A stretch of DNA of 52,063 nucleotides, taken from contig JAPPNP010000032.1 of the NCBI GenBank assembly GCA_028873795.1, positions 1 through 52,063 of the forward strand, read 5' to 3'. Of this stretch, positions 16,860 to 23,093 are shown piece after piece (the first letter of the stretch is position 1; every line of letters begins with the position of its first letter). The translations under genes were made by a program, and so were the position numbers. The notes below the pieces were generated by a model. That model made no database searches, was not told where the DNA came from, and saw only the letters and a program-made list of their open reading frames with translations. The stretch is from Chloroflexota bacterium (GTDB lineage: Bacteria; Chloroflexota; UBA11872).

Positions 16860-17839
16860 CAGTCTGAGTAGAGGCCGTTCACGACCATCTCGCGCCGCCA
16901 TGACCCTTGCAGGACATCGACGATGTTCTGCGCGGCCATGTCGGCCATGCGCACCACGCAGTCAGTCGAGATGCCGGCCACGTGCGGCGTGGCGATCACG
17001 TTCGGCAATTGGGCCAGCCGGTGGTCCGACGGCGGCTCTTGCGCGCGCACGTCCAGGGCGGCGCCCGCGATGACGCCGTTCGTCAGCGCCGCGTAGAGCG
17101 CGTCCTCGTCCACTAGGCCGCCGCGCGCAGTGTTCACGAGAAAGGCGGTGGGCTTCATCATCCCTAACCGTCGCTCGTTCACGAGGTTGACGGTGTCCGG
17201 GGTCGTGTTCACGTGCAGGGTCACGTAGTCGGAGCGTCGAAACAGATCGTCGATCTCCACCAGCTCAATGCCGTGCTGCGCCACGAAGTCGTGGTCGGGA
17301 TACGGCTCGGCGGCGATGAGCACCGGATCGAACCCGGCCAGCCGCCGCACCACGCTCTTGCCGATGCGGCCCAGGCCCACGACGCCGATGGTCTTGTCGC
17401 GGATCTCGTTCATCAGGCCTCGCGACCAGTCGCCTTCGGCGGTGTTGGTGATGTAGGCGTACAGCTCGCGCGCCAGGGCCAGGATCATCGCCACGGCCGA
17501 CTCGGCGACGGTGGTGTCGTTGGAGCCCGCGGCGATCATGGCCACCACGTCGTGGTCGGCCGCCGCGGCGGTGTCGATGGCGTCGTAGCCCACGCCCACG
17601 CGCGAGACCACCCGCAGCTCGGGCGCGCTCTCAAATACCGCGCGCGTATACGACTCGCTGCTCGCCACCGTGGCGGTGATGCCCTGCAGCAGGTCCTTGA
17701 GCTGCTCCTCGGTGGGATACATCTGATTCGCAGGAACCTGGGCGACAACCACTTCGTGGCCGGCCTGCTCCAGGAGGCCGCGCCAGGTGGTGTCGGGGGA
17801 CTTGACGGCGAGCCGAGAGGTCACAAGGACGCGGGCCAC
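16859..17839 (-). CDS. D-2-hydroxyacid dehydrogenase (SerA-like catalytic domain), 326 aa
   Basis: NAD-dependent D-isomer hydroxyacid dehydrogenase. The substrate half is split around a Rossmann domain with GVVGLGRIGKSVV (about 153-165). The catalytic triad is complete: R239 in NTARGG, E268 in AQEPP and H286 in ATPHVAG. It has no ACT domain, so it is a short PGDH-type or related enzyme. The GTG start at 17839 sits behind an AGGAG box. Downstream genes (HAD phosphatase, ubiD cluster) are on the same strand. Confidence 0.9.
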   Translation of the reverse strand: MARVLVTSRLAVKSPDTTWRGLLEQAGHEVVVAQVPANQMYPTEEQLKDLLQGITATVASSESYTRAVFESAPELRVVSRVGVGYDAIDTAAAADHDVVAMIAAGSNDTTVAESAVAMILALARELYAYITNTAEGDWSRGLMNEIRDKTIGVVGLGRIGKSVVRRLAGFDPVLIAAEPYPDHDFVAQHGIELVEIDDLFRRSDYVTLHVNTTPDTVNLVNERRLGMMKPTAFLVNTARGGLVDEDALYAALTNGVIAGAALDVRAQEPPSDHRLAQLPNVIATPHVAGISTDCVVRMADMAAQNIVDVLQGSWRREMVVNGLYSD

Positions 17840-17917
17840 AGGGTGCTCCTAACGCAACGGCGTGTGAGCGGTCATTCTAACGGTGCAGGCGATGAAAGAC
17901 CTGTGCGGATTCGGTCC

Positions 17918-17950
17918 GTCATTCCCGCGAAGGCGGGCATCCATCCGCCC
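17918..17950. repeat. CATTCCCGCG REP-like hairpin
   Basis: The stem ATTCCCGCGAAGGCGGGCAT is flanked by CCGTC and CCATCC. Same family as copies at 19261-19300, 19328-19384, 27796-27830, 27896-27950 and, inverted, 40966-41010. It lies between fabZ and the dehydrogenase gene. Confidence 0.65.
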
Positions 17951-17973
17951 CGGGTCATCGAAGCGCCGGGCGA

Positions 17974-18438
17974 CTACCGGCCAAATTCCGCGGGCCGGTC
18001 CACGATGGCAAAGCTGATTTCGCCCTCGGCGACCAGTTGATCGCCAATGGTCGCCCGTCCGCGACCGCGTCCGAAGTTGGCCCGCACCCGTAGCAGTTCC
18101 GTTTCCAGCCGCACCTGGTCGCCCGGCCGGGCCGGCGTGCGGAACTTCCACTTGTCCAGTCCCGTGAGCATGGCGATCTTCTCGCTGTTTGCCGGCAGCC
18201 CGAGCGCGGCCACGCCGCCGACCTGGGCCAGCGCCTCGACGATGATCACGCCCGGCATCACCGGAAACCCGGGAAAGTGTCCCCGCAGCACGTTGGCCTG
18301 CAGTGACCCAATGTCGTCGATGTACCCCACGGCCCGCCGCCCATACTCGATCTCCACGATGCGGTCCACGAAGAGAAACGGCTCGCGGTGCGGAATGACC
18401 GCCTCGATCGCGGTGCGGTCGAGTGGTGGCTCTGTCAT
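17974..18438 (-). CDS. fabZ: 3-hydroxyacyl-ACP dehydratase FabZ, 154 aa
   Basis: Fatty-acid synthesis dehydratase. The motif HREPFLFVDRI (17-27) and the active-site helix region GHFPGFPVMPGVIIVEALAQVG with His54 and Glu68 are characteristic. It converts 3-hydroxyacyl-ACP to trans-2-enoyl-ACP. Usual length is about 145-155 aa. The ATG at 18438 (MTEPPLDRTAIE) is preferred over upstream in-frame codons. It stands alone near the toxin-antitoxin cluster. Confidence 0.93.
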   Translation of the reverse strand: MTEPPLDRTAIEAVIPHREPFLFVDRIVEIEYGRRAVGYIDDIGSLQANVLRGHFPGFPVMPGVIIVEALAQVGGVAALGLPANSEKIAMLTGLDKWKFRTPARPGDQVRLETELLRVRANFGRGRGRATIGDQLVAEGEISFAIVDRPAEFGR

Positions 18439-18534
18439 GTGGGTCTTCTGGAACGTCGGCCGGCGGCATTGTGGCATGTGCCCGCGGCACAATTCGCGAA
18501 GGCCGACAAAGCGCGCCCAGGCGCGGCCCCTGTG

Positions 18535-18915
18535 TTAGACCTCGTATCCGAGCGCTGCCGCTACGGCTCGTTGGCGCGTATCGGCCGTGATGAATGTCGC
18601 CTGACCAGGCTCCGGCGTGGCGTAGAGGGCCGTTGCGACGTGCCAGAGTTCGGCGCCGTGCAAGTCCCCGGAATCGAGGACGGCCGTCATCTCGGGCGCC
18701 AGCGGCCGGTCCGGCAGGATCCAGTCGATGCCTGAAACCAGACCCGCCGCGAATTCGAGGCGCTCGCGCGCGAATAGGGCCCGCAGCTCGGCCTCGAGGA
18801 GATTCGAGGCGAGCAAGCGCGAGCACTCGTCGAGACGCCCCGCAATCGCCGACCCGGACGCATCGTCGAACGCGACGGCGACCAGCGCCGACGCGTCGAC
18901 GTAGGCCACGCTCAC
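18535..18915 (-). CDS. vapC: VapC-type PIN-domain toxin, 126 aa
   Basis: PIN RNase: VAYVDASALVAVAF with the first Asp at residue 7, a conserved Glu in LLEAELRALFAR (about 43) and an Asp/His region GAELWHVATALY, ending in TFITADTRQRAVAAALGYEV. The ATG at 18915 overlaps the antitoxin TGA (ATGA), so the pair is translationally coupled. Such toxins cleave tRNA or rRNA; the target is unknown here. Confidence 0.88.
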   Translation of the reverse strand: MSVAYVDASALVAVAFDDASGSAIAGRLDECSRLLASNLLEAELRALFARERLEFAAGLVSGIDWILPDRPLAPEMTAVLDSGDLHGAELWHVATALYATPEPGQATFITADTRQRAVAAALGYEV

Positions 18916-19187
18916 GCGTCGCGCTCGGTGAGGAATCGCTCCAGGACGCCGGCACGCCGGGTCACCACTGGCAGCGGACGGCGCGCCAGGCTCGATCGCA
19001 CCAGGAGGCCACGCCGCTCGAGATCCTCCAGCCGTTCCTCGATGGTGGACGGCTCCGGCTGAATCGGCCGGATCTCGGCGACTGGTTCGCCACGATACGA
19101 GACCGTAACCGTCTTCCCCTCGCGCACTTGCCGCATGACCTCGGCGAACCTCGCCTTGGCTTCATAGGTTGAATAGGTAATGCCCAT
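18912..19187 (-). CDS. Phd/YefM-type antitoxin, 91 aa
   Basis: MGITYSTYEAKARFAEVMRQVREGKTVTVSYRGEPVAEIRPI is the Phd/YefM fold, and the rest neutralises the toxin. It precedes the PIN toxin and overlaps it by 4 bp. Its ATG at 19187 lies only 7 nt beyond a -10 sequence, so the mRNA is probably leaderless. Confidence 0.88.
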   Translation of the reverse strand: MGITYSTYEAKARFAEVMRQVREGKTVTVSYRGEPVAEIRPIQPEPSTIEERLEDLERRGLLVRSSLARRPLPVVTRRAGVLERFLTERDA

Positions 19188-19194
19188 GCGCGGC

Positions 19195-19224
19195 AGTATA
19201 ACTAGTCTGACTAGTCAAATTCAA
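19195..19224 (-). promoter_or_regulatory. Promoter with palindromic operator of the Phd/VapC pair
   Basis: On the minus strand the -35-like TTGAAT (19219-19224) and -10 TATACT (19195-19200) are 18 nt apart, and a palindrome ACTAGT-CAG-ACTAGT (19201-19215) fills the spacer. The antitoxin ATG begins 7 nt downstream of the -10, so transcription would start at or very near the initiation codon. The palindrome is the expected autorepression operator of the antitoxin-toxin complex. Confidence 0.6.
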
Positions 19225-19260
19225 ATCGGTACCGCGTACGGGTTGCAGGTCGCTTCGCGT

Positions 19261-19384
19261 CCGTCATTCCCGCGAAGGCGGGAATCCACCCCTCATTGAT
19301 CCTGGGGCCGGATGGGATGCGCCCGGTCATTCCCAAGCCCGGGTGGACTCTGCAAAGGTCTGCGAAGGCGGGCATCCATCCCCA
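19261..19384. repeat. Two tandem CATTCCCGCG REP-like repeats
   Basis: GTCATTCCCGCGAAGGCGGG with its tail (ATCCACCCCTCATTGATCC) at 19263-19303, then a decayed second copy at 19328-19384 (GTCATTCCC...GCGAAGGCGGGC). Between the toxin-antitoxin modules; no gene here. Confidence 0.6.
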
Positions 19385-19435
19385 CACGCAAACCGACGCC
19401 GCCGTTTCGACCACCGCCCGCAGCGTTGGCGGCGC

Positions 19436-19780
19436 TTACAGATCCAGAACCAGGCGCAGGCCGGCCGCGATCCGGGATAGCAGCCGCCTTGGGGCTTGGC
19501 CGGCCCGCTCAACCAGATAGTCTCGATCCAGCGTCACCACCTGCGTCACGTTGACCACCGAATCCCTTGGTAGGCCCACGTCCACACCCGGTACAAGGAC
19601 ATTGCCGGGGGCGTCGAGTAGCCGCATGTTCGTCGTGAGGGCCAGGGCCAAGACCGTGCGCAGCCTGCTGCGGTTGAACGAATCGGCTTGGACGATGAGG
19701 ACGGGACGCCTGAAACCTGGCTCCGAGCCGCGGGGCTCGGCCAGATCGGCCCACCAAACCTCACCGCGCTGGACTACCAC
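19436..19780 (-). CDS. mazF: MazF/PemK-type toxin endoribonuclease, 114 aa
   Basis: MazF fold: RGEVWWADLAEPRGSEPGFRRPVLIVQAD at the N-terminus, RSRLRTVLALALTTNMR in the middle and SVVNVTQVVTLDRDYLVERAG near the C-terminus. This family cleaves single-stranded mRNA. It overlaps the preceding antitoxin by 7 bp, with antitoxin first. Complete length for the family. Confidence 0.9.
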   Translation of the reverse strand: MVVQRGEVWWADLAEPRGSEPGFRRPVLIVQADSFNRSRLRTVLALALTTNMRLLDAPGNVLVPGVDVGLPRDSVVNVTQVVTLDRDYLVERAGQAPRRLLSRIAAGLRLVLDL

Positions 19781-20010
19781 CCGTCAGCGGTGAGGCTGCG
19801 TCCCTGCGCCTGCCTGAGCTCAGGCGCAAGCCCGCTCGACTGATCGGCGTAGACCTGATTGAGGCGAGTCGTGACCTCTTGGTCCCGATGCTTGGCCAGG
19901 TGCTCCGCCACGGCGGTGGCGTAAAGCTCACTGCGGGACATGCCCAACGTCTCCGCCAGCGCGTCGGCGGACTCGAAGAGGTCGTCGGGGAGTGAAATGG
20001 CGACTTTCAT
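19774..20010 (-). CDS. mazE: MazE-like ribbon-helix-helix antitoxin, 78 aa
   Basis: MKVAISLPDDLFESADALAETLGMSRSELYATAVAEHLAKH is a typical ribbon-helix-helix DNA-binding N-terminus; the tail binds the MazF partner. I use the ATG at 20010 as start; a longer reading to 20052 adds non-conserved residues. It is upstream of and overlaps mazF. Confidence 0.85.
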   Translation of the reverse strand: MKVAISLPDDLFESADALAETLGMSRSELYATAVAEHLAKHRDQEVTTRLNQVYADQSSGLAPELRQAQGRSLTADGW

Positions 20011-20016
20011 ACCATT

Positions 20017-20053
20017 ATCATATCTTAGTATGACCACGCGGGGGGCTTCCAAA
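20017..20053 (-). promoter_or_regulatory. Candidate mazEF promoter and operator
   Basis: An inverted repeat TCATA-tcttag-TATGA (20018-20033) precedes mazE. On the minus strand a TTGGAA/TACTAA pair (20047-20052 and 20025-20030, 16-nt spacer) or TATGAT (20017-20022) could serve as promoter elements. Short leader. The palindrome is the natural candidate for RHH autoregulation; specific assignments are tentative. Confidence 0.35.
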
Positions 20054-20087
20054 ACCCGCCTCCGCGGCCAGGCACGTCCGGGAGTAT

Positions 20088-20114
20088 GGTAGAAATGCTC
20101 TCCATGCTTCTACC
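20088..20114 (+). promoter_or_regulatory. Inverted repeat upstream of vapBC, candidate operator
   Basis: GGTAGAA (20088-20094) and TTCTACC (20108-20114) form a perfect 7-bp inverted repeat with a 13-nt spacer, 12 bp before the antitoxin ATG at 20127. Typical position for an antitoxin autoregulation site in a divergent intergenic region shared with mazE. Confidence 0.5.
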
Positions 20115-20126
20115 CTGCGGAACCCG

Positions 20127-20384
20127 ATGAGCCTCAACATCAAGAATGAAGAGACCTGCCGGCTGGCGCGCGAGTTGGCGCAGCTGACGGGCGAGACCAT
20201 GACCGGCGCGATTACGGTTGCGCTGGCGGAGCGTCTGCGCCGCGAGCAACGGCTGCGCCACGCGGACGCCGTGGCCCGCGACCTGCAAGCCATCGGTGAG
20301 CGCTGCGCCAGTCTGCTCGGCGACGGTCCCTCCGCTGCGGACCACGGCGATTTGCTCTATGACGAGCGGGGTCTGCCGAAGTGA
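20127..20384 (+). CDS. vapB: VapB-type antitoxin (Rv0623-like), 85 aa
   Basis: MSLNIKNEETCRLARELAQLTGETMTGAITVALAERLRRE is the classic Rv0623/VapB antitoxin N-terminus. The C-terminal part has the toxin-binding helix and an acidic tail. It overlaps the following PIN toxin by 4 bp (GTGA). It is transcribed away from the mazEF module. Confidence 0.9.
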   Translation: MSLNIKNEETCRLARELAQLTGETMTGAITVALAERLRREQRLRHADAVARDLQAIGERCASLLGDGPSAADHGDLLYDERGLPK

Positions 20385-20767
20385 TCGTCGATGCGTCAGC
20401 TGTGCTGGCGGTGCTGTTCGCGGAACCTGATGCGGCGCGCTATGCACGGGCCTTAGGGCGCGCCTCGACCTGCCGCATGTCGGCGGCTGGGTTCCTCGAA
20501 GCGGCAATCGTGGCCGAAATTCGCGGCGGGGCGGCGGCCGCGCATGCGCTCGATGTCTTCATGGAACGAGCTGCGATGGAGTTGGTGCCGGTGAGTCCCG
20601 ACCATGCACGGGCCGCCCGCGCGGCCTGGCGGCGATTCGGCAAGGGCAACCACCCGGCGGGACTGAACTTTGGCGACTGCTTCAGCTATGCGCTGGCGGA
20701 GAGTGCGCGCGAGCCGCTGCTGTTCAAGGGCGAGGACTTCGCGCTCACCGACGTCGAGGCGGCGTGA
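20381..20767 (+). CDS. vapC: VapC-type PIN-domain toxin, 128 aa
   Basis: PIN RNase with MIVDASAVLAVLFAEPDAARYA (Asp at residue 4), Glu at AAGFLEAAIV and GLNFGDCFSYALAESAREPLLFKGEDFALTDV at the C-terminus, the complete acidic set of this family. It begins with GTG at 20381 overlapping the antitoxin TGA. The full toxin of a standard VapBC pair. Confidence 0.9.
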   Translation: MIVDASAVLAVLFAEPDAARYARALGRASTCRMSAAGFLEAAIVAEIRGGAAAAHALDVFMERAAMELVPVSPDHARAARAAWRRFGKGNHPAGLNFGDCFSYALAESAREPLLFKGEDFALTDVEAA

Positions 20768-20828
20768 CGGGCCGTAGTCAGGATTGAGCCGTTCGCCGAT
20801 CTCCAACATCCTTCACCATTCGCGTGAT

Positions 20829-20860
20829 TGTGTTGTGTGAAATTGTCAGATGCCGTATAA
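20829..20860 (+). promoter_or_regulatory. Possible promoter of the MarR gene
   Basis: A -10-like TATAAC lies at 20855-20860 with TGTTGT/TTGTGT-like -35 candidates at 20831-20839. It is immediately upstream of the palindrome at 20865-20882. Fit to consensus is only moderate. Confidence 0.3.
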
Positions 20861-20864
20861 CGAA

Positions 20865-20882
20865 TTAGGCACGGCTGCCTAA
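20865..20882 (+). promoter_or_regulatory. Perfect 7-bp palindrome, candidate MarR operator
   Basis: TTAGGCA-CGGC-TGCCTAA is a perfect inverted repeat 73 bp before the MarR ATG, directly after a TATAAC -10-like sequence. This size and symmetry suits a dimeric winged-helix regulator of the MarR type. Autoregulation is the simplest guess; its other targets are unknown. Confidence 0.5.
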
Positions 20883-20955
20883 GCCGCCTGCAGAATCCCC
20901 GCGCGCGACCGGCGATTGCTGCGCGCCGGCACCACCAGAGGAGAGACCTGAGGGC

Positions 20956-21414
20956 ATGAGCACGCGAAGCCAGACCAATGGAAAAACGGACCTCGTCATC
21001 CACCGTGTATTGATCGGGTCCCATCAGGTTTCCGAGTACCTCAACTCGGCCTGCGAGCGAGCGGGCGTCTCGCTGCCGCTGGCGCGTGCGTTGCAGTTTC
21101 TGGCCGAGGCCGACGGCCCGGTCACGCCCACGGAGCTCTCACGTGAGCTGGGGCGCAGCCCGGCGGCCACCTCCGAGCTGGTCAAGCGGCTCGTCAACAG
21201 CGATCAGATCACGGCGGAGATCGACCCCAACGACCGCCGCTCGTTTCAGTTGGCGCTGACTGGTCGCGGCCGGTCCAAGTGGCAGGGCGTGCGCGCGGAG
21301 CTCGAGTCCGCGGAAGCGTTCCTCATCCGCCGCTACGGCAAGCGCCAGTTGACCGAGCTTGCCGGCGCGATGGACGAGCTGACCGCCGCGTTGAACGGCG
21401 CCGCCACCGGCTAG
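20956..21414 (+). CDS. MarR-family transcriptional regulator, 152 aa
   Basis: Winged-helix regulator: SLPLARALQFLAEADGPVTPTELSRELGRSPAATSELVKRL (about 38-79) is the HTH with the following wing EIDPNDRRSFQLALTGRGR (about 88-106), and a C-terminal dimerisation helix. It converges with pafA and shares a CTAG: its TAG (21412-21414) and the pafA TAG (21411-21413 on the other strand) overlap. Whether it controls the pupylation operon is unknown. The ATG at 20956 has a weak GAGAGACC box upstream. Confidence 0.88.
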   Translation: MSTRSQTNGKTDLVIHRVLIGSHQVSEYLNSACERAGVSLPLARALQFLAEADGPVTPTELSRELGRSPAATSELVKRLVNSDQITAEIDPNDRRSFQLALTGRGRSKWQGVRAELESAEAFLIRRYGKRQLTELAGAMDELTAALNGAATG

Positions 21415-22904
21415 GGGCGCAGATACCCGCCCAGCTTGTCGGCGAACTCCTCGGCGGCGGCGGTGTAGCTCTTGAAGGGATTGGGCAGCTCGCAGAGCTT
21501 TCCGCGCACCCCGATGCCGGTCCAGTCGATCAGGTAGGGGATGACGTCCCAGCCGCCGTAGGCGTCGAGCTCGTGCCAGTCCTCGATGTACTGGTAGACC
21601 AGGAATAGCTGGTCGTTCCAGTTCGTCAGCGCGCCGAGGTTGCGGTGGACGTCCTTCCAATCGATGAGCGAGTCGGCCTGCGCCTCCACCAGCGCCCGCA
21701 CGATGCGCCCGCGGGCGCGCGCCCGGGTGCCGGATGGCACGGCCAGTGGATTGACATCCCCCTGCGTGCGGCGCGGCGCCACGCCCCGCCGCTGCAGCTC
21801 CGCGAAGATGCTCACCGTGGGGTCGATGTGGTGGTAGGCCAAATCGACCTTCACGAGTTCGGGGTCTGCCCAGCCATCCGCTGAGTCCTCGGCGAAGCGG
21901 CGCAGCTGCTCGAGCTTGGTGACCCAATCGACCTTGCCCACCAAAGTCGTCGGATCGCGCTCGAGACCGTTCAGGCACTCGGCCCAGGCGTCTAGGGTCC
22001 AGTCGGTGTCGCCGTCGCGCCCGCGGAAGGCGCGGTCGGCGGCGTCCTGATAGACCCGCTGAACGTCCAGCGCCGGCATGCGTTGGCCGTCGGCCAACTC
22101 GACCGACCACGGGCCGGCCGGGTTGCTTGATATCTCCTTGAGGGTTTGCACCGGCGCCAGCAGCACCAGGTCCGGACTCCACCCGCCCTCCAACAGCTGG
22201 GCGACGAGCGCCGTCGAGCCGACTTTGAGCGCGGTGGCAAACTCACTGCGATTGGCGTCGCCCACGATCACGTGCAGCCGCCGCAGCCCGGCCTCCTCCG
22301 ACAGCGGCTCGTCGCGCAGATTGACGATGGGCCGGCCGCCAAAACGGACGCGCTGGCTCATGTCCACCGTCACGAACGCCGCCCGCTGCGAGATGTGGAA
22401 GGGCAAGCCGCCGTCGTCCCGGTCGGTGATGGTCATGCCGGCGCCGGCGTAGAGCTGGCGCGTGGTTAGGAACGGCATCAGTCCGGTGGCCATGTCCAAG
22501 CTCAAGGGACTGCGCCGCACGGCGTAGTTCTCGTGGTAGCCGAAAGTGTTGCCCAGGTAGTCGGTGTTGTTCTTGATGAAGAACAGCCGGCGGTTCAGCT
22601 CCTGGCTCTCCACGGCGTCGAGCAATATCGCGTCGGCCGCGTTCTCCTGCTCCACGATGTCGTCCAGCGTGCGGCACTCGGCCGTGGCGTATTCGATGTG
22701 GCCTGAGTCCAGGTAGAGCCGCGCCCCGTTGAACAGGAAGCCGCCGTTGCCCGGCGCCTCGTCCCATTCCCGGGGCGCCGGGTCGATGATGCCGAAGCGG
22801 CGCTCGGCGAAGATCACGTTCTTGACCATCGTCGCGGCCCGCGACGGCGGAAACTCGCCGGCGCTGGCGTACTCGATCTCCGTGCCGAACAGCGCGTCCT
22901 TCAT
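21411..22904 (-). CDS. pafA: PafA-like Pup ligase, 497 aa
   Basis: Glutamine-synthetase-fold ligase that joins the C-terminal Glu of Pup to substrate lysines. Visible are GTEIEYA (Glu9 and Glu11, Mg/ATP binding), FLFNGARLYLD with the catalytic-base-position Asp66, IEYATAEC, FIKNNTDYLGNTFGYHENY, SQRAAF, NLRDEPLSEEAGLRRLHVIVGDANRSEFATALKVGSTALV, the C-terminal domain beginning TRARARGRIVRALVE, and a FKSYTAAAEEFADKL tail. It is about 45 residues longer than actinobacterial PafA, chiefly in the C-terminal domain (about 420-470). Lies 12 bp after the pup-like gene. Confidence 0.87.
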   Translation of the reverse strand: MKDALFGTEIEYASAGEFPPSRAATMVKNVIFAERRFGIIDPAPREWDEAPGNGGFLFNGARLYLDSGHIEYATAECRTLDDIVEQENAADAILLDAVESQELNRRLFFIKNNTDYLGNTFGYHENYAVRRSPLSLDMATGLMPFLTTRQLYAGAGMTITDRDDGGLPFHISQRAAFVTVDMSQRVRFGGRPIVNLRDEPLSEEAGLRRLHVIVGDANRSEFATALKVGSTALVAQLLEGGWSPDLVLLAPVQTLKEISSNPAGPWSVELADGQRMPALDVQRVYQDAADRAFRGRDGDTDWTLDAWAECLNGLERDPTTLVGKVDWVTKLEQLRRFAEDSADGWADPELVKVDLAYHHIDPTVSIFAELQRRGVAPRRTQGDVNPLAVPSGTRARARGRIVRALVEAQADSLIDWKDVHRNLGALTNWNDQLFLVYQYIEDWHELDAYGGWDVIPYLIDWTGIGVRGKLCELPNPFKSYTAAAEEFADKLGGYLRP

Positions 22905-22909
22905 CGAGC

Positions 22910-22927
22910 GCGGGGACTACTCCCCGC
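22910..22927 (-). promoter_or_regulatory. Hairpin over the pup stop and pafA Shine-Dalgarno
   Basis: GCGGGGA-CTAC-TCCCCGC forms a perfect 7-bp stem with a 4-nt loop spanning the pup-like stop codon. On the transcript its GGGGAG arm is the likely ribosome-binding site of pafA. It could lower pafA translation relative to pup unless ribosomes finishing pup open it. The function is inferred from position only. Confidence 0.45.
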
Positions 22928-23090
22928 CGGGCTGCGGCGTCGGGTCCGGGATTTCACGAATGATGCGCCGGACGTGCTCGCCCAGGTCGTCGTCCTCCGC
23001 CGGCGTGGTCTCTTCGTCGGGAACCGTCTTGGCCGGATCGGGCGGCGCCTCGACCTCGTCGAGCGGCGCCGACCGCCACGAAATGCTCAT
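22917..23090 (-). CDS. pup: Pup-like protein ending in Gly-Gly-Glu, 57 aa
   Basis: A 57-codon gene exactly between dop and pafA, 3 bp after dop and 12 bp before pafA. The ATG at 23090 is preceded by AAAGGAGG at good spacing. The protein begins MSISWRSAPL, is acidic and disordered-looking (EETTPAEDDD), has a single Lys (residue 21), a short possible helix LGEHVRRIIREI (about 36-47) and ends PQPGGE. The C-terminal Gly-Gly-Glu is the conjugation-ready form; actinobacterial Pups often end Gly-Gly-Gln and need Dop deamidation. The middle of the molecule differs from the known conserved helix, so it is a divergent Pup. Confidence 0.85.
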   Translation of the reverse strand: MSISWRSAPLDEVEAPPDPAKTVPDEETTPAEDDDLGEHVRRIIREIPDPTPQPGGE

Positions 23091-23093
23091 CGC

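Noticed and set aside
19261-19384. CRISPR-like look of the tandem CATTCCCGCG repeats
   Set aside because: Only two unequal palindromic copies with no regular spacers and no cas genes; they belong to the dispersed REP family.
22917-23090. Pup-like frame as chance ORF
   Set aside because: Strong AGGAGG, exact fit between dop and pafA, and the Gly-Gly-Glu end make chance unlikely, so it was kept as a gene.
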